From positions 1 to 12,906 of the forward strand of contig WLHW01000032.1 of assembly GCA_009702525.1 (NCBI GenBank): 12,906 nt of DNA, written 5' to 3'. This document shows, piece by piece, positions 1-6,646 of the stretch (the first letter of the stretch is position 1; every line of letters begins with the position of its first letter). The notes beneath the pieces were generated by a model. It did not search any database and was not told the origin of the DNA. It saw nothing but the letters and a program-made list of their open reading frames with translations. Both the position numbers and the translations under genes were made by a program. This stretch comes from Actinomycetota bacterium (GTDB lineage: Bacteria > Actinomycetota > Actinomycetes > Nanopelagicales > Nanopelagicaceae).

Positions 1-641
1 GCGCCCACGATTGTCTTTCCGGCACCGCAGGGCAGGACTACAACACCTGAGCCACCATGCCAAAAACCTTCTGCGGCTAACTCTTGGTAAGGGCGGATTT
101 TCCAATCGTTTTGAACTAAATCAATTGCATGAGCTTGGCCATCTACGTACCCAGCAAAATCTTCAGCGGGCCAACCCAGTCGCAAGAGAGATTGTTTAAT
201 CTGACCTCGCTGACTTGGCAACACGGTAATTGTCTGTGCATCGATTCTGGCACCTAGTAATGGCGCAATTTTTCGTGCACGAATTACTTCCTCGAGTACA
301 GCGGTATCGGTAGTAACAAGAATTAATCCATGAACTGGGTCGGCTTCAAGTCGTAAGCGGCCATAACGTGACATTGTTTCGGCAACATCAATCAAAATTG
401 AATGTGGAACCGCGTATCTCGAATATTTAATTAACGTATCGATTACTTGTTCTGCATCATGACCAGCGGCACGTGCGTTCCATAAACCTAGCGGTGTTAA
501 ACGATATGTATGAATATGTTCTGGAGAGCGCTCAAGTTCGGCAAAGGGTGCAATCGCTCGTCGGCACTCAGTAGAAAGTGGATGATCGATATCTAAAAGT
601 AATGTCTTATCGCTTTGAACGATTAACGGTCCATCAGTCAT
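1..641 (-). CDS. XPB-type DNA repair helicase, N-terminal part (cut by window edge)
   Basis: Superfamily 2 DNA helicase of the XPB/ERCC3 family, by family knowledge an ATP-driven 3'-5' DNA translocase linked to nucleotide excision repair. I translated it by hand: the start is the ATG at 639-641 and about 213 codons are visible before the left edge, so the protein is only partly seen. The N-terminal region (residues 1-100) has the typical actinobacterial XPB text, including 'IAPFAELERSPEH' (residues 30-42), 'TPLGLWNARAAG' (49-60) and 'VAETMSRYGRLRL' (86-98). A Q-motif-like 'IRPYQ' lies at 182-186 and the Walker A segment 'PCGAGKT' at 204-210. The DEAH box and second RecA lobe lie outside. An AAGGA Shine-Dalgarno sits about 8 bases upstream. 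The start overlaps the end of the M20 peptidase gene by 8 bases, so the two are probably co-translated. Closest named relative by context: M. tuberculosis Rv0861c. Confidence 0.93.
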   Translation of the reverse strand, partial: MTDGPLIVQSDKTLLLDIDHPLSTECRRAIAPFAELERSPEHIHTYRLTPLGLWNARAAGHDAEQVIDTLIKYSRYAVPHSILIDVAETMSRYGRLRLEADPVHGLILVTTDTAVLEEVIRARKIAPLLGARIDAQTITVLPSQRGQIKQSLLRLGWPAEDFAGYVDGQAHAIDLVQNDWKIRPYQELAAEGFWHGGSGVVVLPCGAGKTIVG

Positions 642-1695
642 TGAGTAAGTCCTTGATAAGTGCATGTAAAAGGGCGGTTTGAGGCTCAAGAGTGGTGATG
701 TCTACCCACTCGTGCGCCGCATGTGCGCCATCACCAATTGCACCTAAACCATCAAGGACTTGTGCACCTGCTGCTGCTGCGAAATTGCCATCACTTGCAC
801 CGCCCACTGATGCGTGTTCAAGTGGTGGCATCCCAAGCGTTGCTGCAACTTTTGCTGCACGTTCGTAGAGAGCCATGGTTGACGTAGTTTCTAGCGGTGG
901 GCGATTAAAGCCGCCAGATATTTCATAACGAGTCGCAGGATTAACCGCCTGTAAATTCCGAATTGCTGCATCTACTCGTTCGATTTCTGCCATTGAAAAA
1001 GATCGCACATCGATATCTAACACAGCTAAATCAGGAACAGTGTTAGTTGTATTTCCGGCACGAAGCATCGTTGGCACTACCGTCGTGCCACTTTCCTTAT
1101 TCTCAAGTGCAGCGATAGCTAAAATTGCATGGCCCATCTCTGTCGTTGAGTTTTCACCTTTTTCAGGTTCAAGTCCGGCGTGTGAAGCTTTTCCATGAAT
1201 TCGAACTTGATACATAGCAGTACCTTTGCGCCCAGTTTTCACTTTGCCATTTAAAGAAGCTTCAATTACTAACACTGCTTTTGCTTTACTTGAAATCTCT
1301 TTAATGAAGGCTTTACTAGTTGCGCTTCCGGTTTCCTCATCGGTTGTTGCGACCAGTGCTGCGCTTCCAACGATGCCCTTCATCGCATAAAGAGCTTGAA
1401 TGAAGCCAGCTTTCATATCAAAGACTCCAGGTCCACGGGCTGCGTTGCCTTCAACGCTCCACAATGGTTCAAATGAGCCCTTGGGCCACACAGTGTCTAA
1501 ATGTGCAAGCACAATTACTTCAGGATTATCAGCGCCCCACCAAAATACTGGACGCCCTAAAACTTCTTGAATAGTTGCTGGTGAACCTAAAACTTCCAGA
1601 GCTAAATCAGATGCGAGTGCAACAACGTCGCGGCAGGCTTGAAGATCCTCAGTTGGGGACTCCAACTTCACGAGTTTTTCTAGCGCTGACAACAT
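634..1695 (-). CDS. M20-family zinc metallopeptidase (glutamate carboxypeptidase/CPG2-like)
   Basis: A 353-residue dinuclear zinc amidohydrolase of the M20 family, probably cytoplasmic because no signal peptide is visible. The metal and catalytic positions are all present: 'HLDTVWP' (H65 ligand, D67), 'GVFDMKAG' (D93 bridging ligand), 'TDEETGS' (E120 general base, E121 ligand), E145 in 'IEAS', and the late 'GDGAHAAHEW' histidines. 'KASHAG' (169-174) marks the dimerisation/lid domain as in carboxypeptidase G2. The substrate is not readable from sequence; C-terminal glutamate or another acyl-amino acid is the family default. The gene sits between the XPB helicase (8-base overlap at its 3' end) and the helicase-associated gene (9 bases upstream). 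There is no clear Shine-Dalgarno at the ATG, but TAGACT lies exactly 6 bases upstream, suggesting its own leaderless transcript. Confidence 0.9.
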   Translation of the reverse strand: MLSALEKLVKLESPTEDLQACRDVVALASDLALEVLGSPATIQEVLGRPVFWWGADNPEVIVLAHLDTVWPKGSFEPLWSVEGNAARGPGVFDMKAGFIQALYAMKGIVGSAALVATTDEETGSATSKAFIKEISSKAKAVLVIEASLNGKVKTGRKGTAMYQVRIHGKASHAGLEPEKGENSTTEMGHAILAIAALENKESGTTVVPTMLRAGNTTNTVPDLAVLDIDVRSFSMAEIERVDAAIRNLQAVNPATRYEISGGFNRPPLETTSTMALYERAAKVAATLGMPPLEHASVGGASDGNFAAAAGAQVLDGLGAIGDGAHAAHEWVDITTLEPQTALLHALIKDLLND

Positions 1696-1701
1696 GGCTT
1701 A

Positions 1702-1707
1702 AGTCTA
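1702..1707 (-). promoter_or_regulatory. Candidate -10 (TAGACT) for leaderless M20 peptidase transcript
   Basis: On the minus strand TAGACT is followed by six bases (TAAGCC) and the ATG of the M20 gene, with no Shine-Dalgarno between. It fits the actinobacterial TANNNT -10 placed so that transcription would begin at the start codon. No convincing -35 is visible. It overlaps the stop codon of the upstream gene. Confidence 0.4.
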
Positions 1708-3900
1708 TAACGCAGCTACGCCGGTGATGCGTGGAATTCGGAAGGACTGTACTTCGCCAGTTGCGTGGTCACGGGCAATTACGGCCCCAGCACTTACTCG
1801 AATTGGATCAATAATCCTGTGGGTTACAGCGCCATTGTTATCGGCATAACCAATAGAAAGTGATTTCTCCTCCAGAATATATTTATTAACTAAGTCCATT
1901 GTTTCATTTGCCGTAGTGCGAGGCAGTGCACCTAAAGCTTCATTTGCCACTTGTCGTAAGTGCGCTTGCTTGTGACTCGATTTTTCGCCAGTGCGTATTG
2001 CACGAATAGCAGCGTTTAGCATATCGATATCAGGAGTTTCAATCTCTCCAACAATTCTTGGAGGACGAGGTTTTGTTTGTGCCCGACTAGAACGTGTGCC
2101 AGTCAGAATTAAACCGTTTGCAGACTCTGCTGCAGGCAAGTAACCCGCTTCTCGTAATACTCGCATTACATCAACTGCATCGTGATTAGAAACTATTACT
2201 TCAGGTGCAATACGTCTTAGTGCAAGAATTTCTACTTTCTTATCATTCATGATTTGTGCGATCAAAGCAGTATCTTCGCACCGAAGAAAAGAGGATGTAT
2301 TACCAACTCTTAACTTGCCGTGCTTTTTCGCAACATCAGCAATGAGATACTCAAGAGGTTGCGGCATAGGAGTCTTAGAAGTCTTAACTAAAAACGCCTT
2401 AATCTCATCGCCAGTTTTGCCATGATCTAAAGCTCTACGAATCGTAACTTCACTAAATCTATAGACAGTCGCACCGCCACGGCTTTCAATGTCAGCCATG
2501 ATCGCTAACTGTTGCGAAACTTCATGCTCCAGTGGGCCTGGTGCAATCGCTGTGTTATCACTTTGTATAAGGATGTGATCTACAGTTTTAGGTAGGTCAT
2601 CATTTATTAGGCTTGTATCGCCACCATCTAGAAAAGTTAGGCCGTAAGTAGAAAGCGCACCCTGGCCCGTAATTCCAAGCCACTCGGCTTCTCGCAAACT
2701 CCAAGCAGCCAGCTCTTCTTGCATAGAAGAGTTACGTCGAACAGGTGCACGCCAGGCTAGCAGTGAGTTAAATGATGCCGAGTCAGGTGCTGTGCCTGGA
2801 TTTTCTTTAAGAATAGTCAAGGTGAGCGCACGTACGCGTGCAGCGTTCACACGATCAAGCTCAGGTCCTAGTGCTGCAACATTTTTAGCTTCTGCGCGGC
2901 CGACTAGCCCACTAGCGCGGGATGTTATTAACCATGCAGAAGCCAATACCCTCCATCGATCTGCTGGAGTTTGCATGAGCCAAATATCAAACTTATTGCT
3001 TGGCATGATTCGATCATCGGCATCGATACTTATGAGTGAAGTTAAATAAGCCAACTCAGTAATAAAGGCAGTACATGACTCGTCTACACCGAGATGATTT
3101 GAAATTATTTTGAGGTCTCGGACACCTAAGCCTCCAGCACGCAACGCATCAGCCGGTTCTTGGGCCCAAAAATTTAATAGCTCTTCGACCCAGCGAAGTA
3201 CTGTTGAAATATTTGCAATAGATGCCAGATCAATCTGATCCTTATTACGAGTCGCTCCAGTTAACTGGGGTGCATTAATAAAGTTGTGCTTATGGATTTT
3301 TCCACCGCGACAGTAGATCGCAACTTCACGTGGCAAAATAACTGTTCGTTGATCAAGTGGAACTAAGAATTTTTTTTCTAATAACCATGCAACACCAGGT
3401 CCAGGATTCTTAATATCTCCGATGCTTCCACGGGGTGGCCCCCAAACCAATCTTTCGAGTGCACGCTTTGCATCGGCTGGAGCATCATCTAATTCACTTA
3501 ATTTTACTTTGACCATTGAAGCAGGGCCTAGTCCAGCCGGCTCATTTCCAAGTACATCGCGCAACTGAGAAGGAAGGCGCATTCCATCATTAGATGGATA
3601 GATCAGACCGATTGAAATCAAATAGTCCAATACACTTGAGCAAGATTTATCAGTTAACCCCGCTACTGATTTAGTTGAGAATGGCTCATTTAAAGCTGCC
3701 GCGGCTTCGAGTACTTGGAACTGCCATTGATTGAGTGAATCAATAGCCCGGGCCAAACTTGGAGGAGAACATGCGCGAACTGCAAGAGAGGCAACATCTG
3801 GCGGAACTGGTACTACAAGATCGGGGCGTTTAGAAAAAAGCTCCAAAAGTGCAGCATCATCGACACTACGTAGGTAGTCGGAGAATGAGCGCATTTCCAT
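1705..3900 (-). CDS. Helicase-associated protein (Helicase_C_3 / XPB N-terminal-like domain) with WYL-like C-terminus
   Basis: A 731-residue protein of the actinobacterial family that usually neighbours XPB (M. tuberculosis Rv0862c type). No Walker A or DEAH box is visible, so it is not itself a motor. Residues 1-120 look like winged-helix material ('LNQWQFQVLEAAAAL' at 56-70). Residues about 440-585 match the Helicase_C_3 / Ssl2 N-terminal-like domain, with 'ESRGGATVYRFSE' (472-484), 'PQPLEYLIADVAKKHG' (513-528) and 'VLREAGYLPA' (581-590). Residues about 673-730 resemble a WYL domain: 'LSIGYADNNG', then 'IIDPIRV', then 'FRIPRITGV', but the W-Y-L triad itself is replaced. Family function is unproven; a DNA-binding or regulatory partner of XPB is a reasonable inference. 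The start is the ATG at 3898-3900; a second ATG two codons in is possible. No Shine-Dalgarno is seen. Confidence 0.85.
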   Translation of the reverse strand: MEMRSFSDYLRSVDDAALLELFSKRPDLVVPVPPDVASLAVRACSPPSLARAIDSLNQWQFQVLEAAAALNEPFSTKSVAGLTDKSCSSVLDYLISIGLIYPSNDGMRLPSQLRDVLGNEPAGLGPASMVKVKLSELDDAPADAKRALERLVWGPPRGSIGDIKNPGPGVAWLLEKKFLVPLDQRTVILPREVAIYCRGGKIHKHNFINAPQLTGATRNKDQIDLASIANISTVLRWVEELLNFWAQEPADALRAGGLGVRDLKIISNHLGVDESCTAFITELAYLTSLISIDADDRIMPSNKFDIWLMQTPADRWRVLASAWLITSRASGLVGRAEAKNVAALGPELDRVNAARVRALTLTILKENPGTAPDSASFNSLLAWRAPVRRNSSMQEELAAWSLREAEWLGITGQGALSTYGLTFLDGGDTSLINDDLPKTVDHILIQSDNTAIAPGPLEHEVSQQLAIMADIESRGGATVYRFSEVTIRRALDHGKTGDEIKAFLVKTSKTPMPQPLEYLIADVAKKHGKLRVGNTSSFLRCEDTALIAQIMNDKKVEILALRRIAPEVIVSNHDAVDVMRVLREAGYLPAAESANGLILTGTRSSRAQTKPRPPRIVGEIETPDIDMLNAAIRAIRTGEKSSHKQAHLRQVANEALGALPRTTANETMDLVNKYILEEKSLSIGYADNNGAVTHRIIDPIRVSAGAVIARDHATGEVQSFRIPRITGVAAL

Positions 3901-3940
3901 AACTTGCTTACATTACTGGGCTTTAGTGCTTATTGTGTAA
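3901..3940 (-). promoter_or_regulatory. Candidate promoter for the helicase-associated gene
   Basis: The 40-base gap between the HAD hydrolase stop and the helicase-associated start is AT-rich. On the minus strand it holds TTACAC (3935-3940) and TAATGT (3910-3915), 19 bases apart, with TAATGT nine bases before the ATG. There is no ribosome binding site in the remaining bases, so a leaderless or near-leaderless start would be needed. The spacing is longer than ideal, so this is a weak call. Confidence 0.3.
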
Positions 3941-4708
3941 TCAGCGACGCTTTCGTCGAGGAGTGAGCCAGGTTCCTAAGGCTGCAAGTCGTACTACAAC
4001 GGGTGAGAGCGCACGGCCGATAAATCTGGCACGTCGAAAATCATGGATTGGCCAGCCCTCGGCCATTGCGCGCAATCCTAAGATTGCATCTGGATTTATT
4101 GCAGATGGGTGACCGACGCATTGCAAAAGCGGAAGATCGTTATTGCTATCTGAGTACGCATAGCAATTCTCTAAATTTAAACCCTCTCGTTGAGCAAGTT
4201 CTCTTACCGCAATTGCCTTTTCTTTTCCGTGTAACAACGCACCTAACATCTCGCCCGTATAAGCGCCATCTTTAATCTGAGCTTTACTTCCAAGGGCTCC
4301 AGTGAAACCTAAACGATTGGCAATCAACACAGCCATATCTTCTGGTGCGGCGGTAACTAACCAGACTTCCTCACCACTTGCTAAGTGCTTCTGTGCAATA
4401 TCAATTGTTCCTTGCCACATTGCGGGAGAAACAAACTCATCATAAATCTCTTGAGCTATAGCTTCAATATCTTTGACACTATGACCACCAATAAAATTCG
4501 TTGCCGATTCTTGAAAGCGAGCTATCTCTTCCTTATTCTCTTTTCCTGTCAATCGAAATCGCAGATTAGCTAGAACGAAGCGGGAGATGTCTTTCTTTGT
4601 GAAATATCCACGTTGGTACATTCCACGCCCGAGGAAGTAGATCGTGGAGCCACGGATTAGCGTGTTATCTACATCGAAAAAGGCTGCTCGCTTCGCCGTG
4701 AGTGCCAT
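3941..4708 (-). CDS. HAD-IB family hydrolase (SerB/PSPase-like phosphatase)
   Basis: A 255-residue haloacid dehalogenase superfamily phosphatase of subfamily IB. Motif I is 'FDVDNTL' (nucleophile D12, acid/base D14), motif II is 'LVTAAP' with T119, the motif III lysine is in 'HGKEKA' (K162 or K164), and motif IV is 'YSDSNNDLPLL' (D187, D191). An inserted helical cap fills residues about 20-100, typical of IB enzymes. The 'INPD' stretch near 204-207 is also usual in this subfamily. The protein ends in a hydrophobic stretch (about 231-248) and a basic 'PRRKRR' tail, which could hold it near the membrane. The substrate is unknown; phosphoserine-like or phospholipid-like monoesters are both acted on by relatives. 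It is divergent from the histidine phosphatase with 50 bases between start codons. The start ATG at 4706-4708 has TAAGGT six bases upstream. Confidence 0.88.
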   Translation of the reverse strand: MALTAKRAAFFDVDNTLIRGSTIYFLGRGMYQRGYFTKKDISRFVLANLRFRLTGKENKEEIARFQESATNFIGGHSVKDIEAIAQEIYDEFVSPAMWQGTIDIAQKHLASGEEVWLVTAAPEDMAVLIANRLGFTGALGSKAQIKDGAYTGEMLGALLHGKEKAIAVRELAQREGLNLENCYAYSDSNNDLPLLQCVGHPSAINPDAILGLRAMAEGWPIHDFRRARFIGRALSPVVVRLAALGTWLTPRRKRR

Positions 4709-4714
4709 GTCACT

Positions 4715-4720
4715 ACCTTA
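4715..4720 (-). promoter_or_regulatory. Candidate -10 (TAAGGT) or weak Shine-Dalgarno of the HAD hydrolase
   Basis: On the minus strand TAAGGT lies six bases (AGTGAC) before the HAD start codon. It fits the TANNNT leaderless layout, but the AAGG core could equally act as a short ribosome binding site for a longer transcript. The same divergent region holds TATAGG with TTGGGT 16 bases upstream of it on this strand, which could be the promoter in that second reading. Confidence 0.3.
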
Positions 4721-4746
4721 ACGAACTTGGGCCTATAGGGACGCTT

Positions 4747-4752
4747 TATGCT
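4747..4752 (+). promoter_or_regulatory. Candidate -10 (TATGCT) for the cytochrome c biogenesis operon
   Basis: TATGCT is followed by six bases (TACCCA) and the ATG at 4759, with no Shine-Dalgarno. This would make the first gene of the operon leaderless and places transcription start at or next to the start codon. A TTGGGC at 4727-4732 is only 14 bases upstream, so the -35 is poor. Confidence 0.4.
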
Positions 4753-4758
4753 TACCCA

Positions 4759-5379
4759 ATGAGTTCAACGGTCCATGTGATTCGTCACGGTGAAGTAGAA
4801 AACCCAGAGAAAATTCTCTATGGGCGTCAACCCGGATGGCGACTTTCTGATCGTGGCCAAGAAATGGCACGCACACTTGGAGATTGGTCAAAGAGCGTTG
4901 ACCTAGGGGCATTATTTGTTTCACCGTTGCAGCGTGCGCAAGAGACTGCCGCACCGATTGCGGCAGCACACAATCTTGCAATCACGACTGATGCGCGATT
5001 AATCGAGGCGGCAAATGTATTTGAGGGCAAAGCATTTGGTGTTGGCGATGGAGTATTGCGGCATCCTGCCGCATGGAAGCACTTATGGAATCCTTGGCGA
5101 CCTTCGTGGGGCGAACCATACGACGAACAAATAAATCGGATGCTTGCTGCAGTATTTGCAGCACGTACAGCAGCTAATGGTAAAGATGCAATTTGTGTGT
5201 CACACCAGTTGCCAATTTGGATTTTAAGAAGCGCAGTTGAAAGTCGACGCCTGCTCCATGACCCACGGAAACGTGAGTGTTCCTTGGCATCAGTGACAAG
5301 TATCCACTTTGATGATGAGGGATTGATATCCGGACTTACTTATTCAGAACCTGCACGGCACTTACTGCCAGGAAAATAA
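4759..5379 (+). CDS. Histidine phosphatase (phosphoglycerate mutase-like), first gene of ccs operon
   Basis: A 206-residue cytoplasmic enzyme of the histidine phosphatase superfamily. 'VIRHGE' carries the phospho-accepting H10 and R9; R59 in 'SPLQRAQET' and E83 in 'RLIEA' complete the phosphate pocket; H149 lies in 'VSHQLP'. The substrate is unknown; the family includes mutases and broad phosphatases. I chose the ATG at 4759 because the RHGE motif then starts within ten residues as usual. The frame is open upstream to a GTG at 4702, but those 19 codons overlap the start of the divergent HAD gene and look non-coding. Its stop shares a base with the next start (TAATG at 5377-5381). M. tuberculosis has the same family (Rv0525) directly before the ccs genes, so the link is conserved although its role is unexplained. 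Confidence 0.9.
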   Translation: MSSTVHVIRHGEVENPEKILYGRQPGWRLSDRGQEMARTLGDWSKSVDLGALFVSPLQRAQETAAPIAAAHNLAITTDARLIEAANVFEGKAFGVGDGVLRHPAAWKHLWNPWRPSWGEPYDEQINRMLAAVFAARTAANGKDAICVSHQLPIWILRSAVESRRLLHDPRKRECSLASVTSIHFDDEGLISGLTYSEPARHLLPGK

Positions 5380-5924
5380 TGAAAAATATTATTAAGTTAA
5401 TTACATCCCTAGTAATTGTAATAACGTTAACAGGCTGTAGCGGAGGGGGAAGTTCAAGAGCGCAGGAAAGTTTTATCTCTGGAAATGGTTCAGTTACTTA
5501 CATTAAATCCACTGATAGAATTCAAGCACCAGCACTTTCTGGAATGACCTTATCTGGAAAAAACTATTCCTTCGGTTCCGGAAGAGTCACCGTGGTAAAT
5601 GTTTGGGCGTCATGGTGTGCTCCTTGTCGTGCAGAGATACCTGCACTAATTGCATTGTCTAAGAAATATAGTGAAACTACTTTTATTGGAATCCTTACCC
5701 GCGATAATCCACCGACTGCTGAAGCCTTTGCTAGACGTTTTGCGATTCCATACCCAACGCTTATCGACGACTCAATTTTGATTGGTTTCAAAGGCTCATT
5801 ACCGGCAAATGCAATCCCATCAACGGTTGTCATTGATAGAAGTGGAAAAGTAGCAGGGCGAATATCTGGCCAAATCACCGTTGCATCTCTGTCTTCCTTG
5901 ATTGAAAAGGTGAGTTCAGAGTGA
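5379..5924 (+). CDS. TlpA/ResA-like thioredoxin-fold lipoprotein
   Basis: A 181-residue extracytoplasmic thiol-disulfide oxidoreductase. The N-terminus is a lipoprotein signal: basic 'MKNIIK', a hydrophobic core, then lipobox 'LTGC' with C20 as the lipidated residue, followed by a Gly/Ser linker. The thioredoxin fold follows from about residue 50, with active site 'WCAPC' (C80, C83), and the cis-proline is P147 in 'AIPSTV'. In the family, this protein keeps the CxxCH cysteines of apocytochrome c reduced for heme attachment, using electrons from CcdA, whose gene is next. An AGGAAA Shine-Dalgarno precedes the ATG, which overlaps the upstream stop by one base; the 3' end overlaps ccdA by four bases (GTGA). 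The counterpart in M. tuberculosis order is Rv0526. Confidence 0.93.
   Translation: MKNIIKLITSLVIVITLTGCSGGGSSRAQESFISGNGSVTYIKSTDRIQAPALSGMTLSGKNYSFGSGRVTVVNVWASWCAPCRAEIPALIALSKKYSETTFIGILTRDNPPTAEAFARRFAIPYPTLIDDSILIGFKGSLPANAIPSTVVIDRSGKVAGRISGQITVASLSSLIEKVSSE
5907..5913 (+). promoter_or_regulatory. Shine-Dalgarno supporting the ccdA GTG start
   Basis: AAGGTGA lies inside the end of the TlpA gene, seven bases before the GTG at 5921. It favours this GTG, which overlaps the TlpA stop in a GTGA pattern, over any internal start. Confidence 0.6.
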
Positions 5925-6646
5925 AAGATTTCTTTGTCGAACAGATTCTGAGCGGATTTTTAATTACTGCATTTCCTATCGCAGTTATTGCTGGTTTTAT
6001 TTCATTTCTATCGCCATGCGTATTACCCCTTGTTCCGGGATATCTATCTTTTGCTGCTGGTTTTTCTAATAGTCGAGGCAAAGTTCTTCTAGGCTCATTT
6101 CTATTTGTCCTTGGCTTTAGTACGGTCTTTGTTTCTTATGGTGCAGTTTTTGGTGGATTAGGAAATAGATTAGCTGCAAATGAAGTAGGAATATCTCGTG
6201 GACTTGGAGTTGTCACAATTTTTCTGGGTTTTATTTTCCTTGGAAAATTTGCGATGATGCCAACAATACGTCCCCGTATGAAAACTACCGGGGGACTTAT
6301 TGGCGCTCCAATTCTCGGCTTCCTGTTTGGAATTGGGTGGACTCCTTGTATAGGCCCAGCGCTAGCTGCCGTTCAAACTTTAGCCTTCCAAGAGTCGAGT
6401 GCGGTACGTGGTGCATTGTTGTCACTTGGTTACTGCCTCGGTTTAGGTCTGCCCTTTATTGCTTCAGGACTCTTTCTCGATCGGTCAGAAAGACTTCGTA
6501 AAGTTCTGGTTCGCCGTGGAGATCTCATCTCTAAAATTGGCGGCATATTTTTAATCACCATTGGCCTCTTGCAAGTAATCGGAATTTGGGGGCAGATTAT
6601 GAATTCTCTGCGCTCTCTTATTTCAGATTTCATTCCGGTGGTTTAA
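5921..6646 (+). CDS. ccdA: CcdA-type transmembrane electron transporter
   Basis: A 241-residue integral membrane protein of the CcdA/DsbD family. It moves reducing equivalents from cytoplasmic thioredoxin to the extracytoplasmic TlpA/ResA-like protein. The paired redox cysteines are visible: C33 in 'LSPCVLPLVPGY' and C143 in 'GWTPCIGP', each in the half of the internal repeat where the family has it. About six hydrophobic segments are seen (roughly 15-48, 57-80, 91-112, 124-152, 163-185, 205-224). The start is GTG, supported by AAGGTGA seven bases upstream. The gene overlaps TlpA by four bases and its TAA is followed directly by the resB ATG, so the operon is tightly coupled. Length and cysteine layout are normal for the family. 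Confidence 0.94.
   Translation: MKDFFVEQILSGFLITAFPIAVIAGFISFLSPCVLPLVPGYLSFAAGFSNSRGKVLLGSFLFVLGFSTVFVSYGAVFGGLGNRLAANEVGISRGLGVVTIFLGFIFLGKFAMMPTIRPRMKTTGGLIGAPILGFLFGIGWTPCIGPALAAVQTLAFQESSAVRGALLSLGYCLGLGLPFIASGLFLDRSERLRKVLVRRGDLISKIGGIFLITIGLLQVIGIWGQIMNSLRSLISDFIPVV

Noticed and set aside
2792..3049. Open frame of 85 codons on plus inside the helicase-associated gene
   Set aside because: It is antisense to a well-supported coding region, has no recognisable domain and no ribosome binding site.
3945..3958. Hairpin CGACG-CTTT-CGTCG as a terminator
   Set aside because: It lies inside the last codons of the HAD gene (Arg-rich tail) and is not followed by a T-run on the minus strand.
1..4708. 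A defence island built on XPB helicase, WYL-like protein, peptidase and HAD phosphatase
   Set aside because: Superficially suggestive, but XPB and its partner are core actinobacterial genes, and no nuclease, methylase or other defence effector is present.
4702..4758. In-frame N-terminal extension of the histidine phosphatase from a GTG
   Set aside because: It overlaps the start of the divergent HAD gene, has no ribosome binding site and would push the RHGE motif far from the N-terminus, unlike the family.
5564..5878. Open frame of 104 codons on minus inside the TlpA gene
   Set aside because: It is antisense to a gene with lipobox and WCAPC motif; the translation resembles no family.
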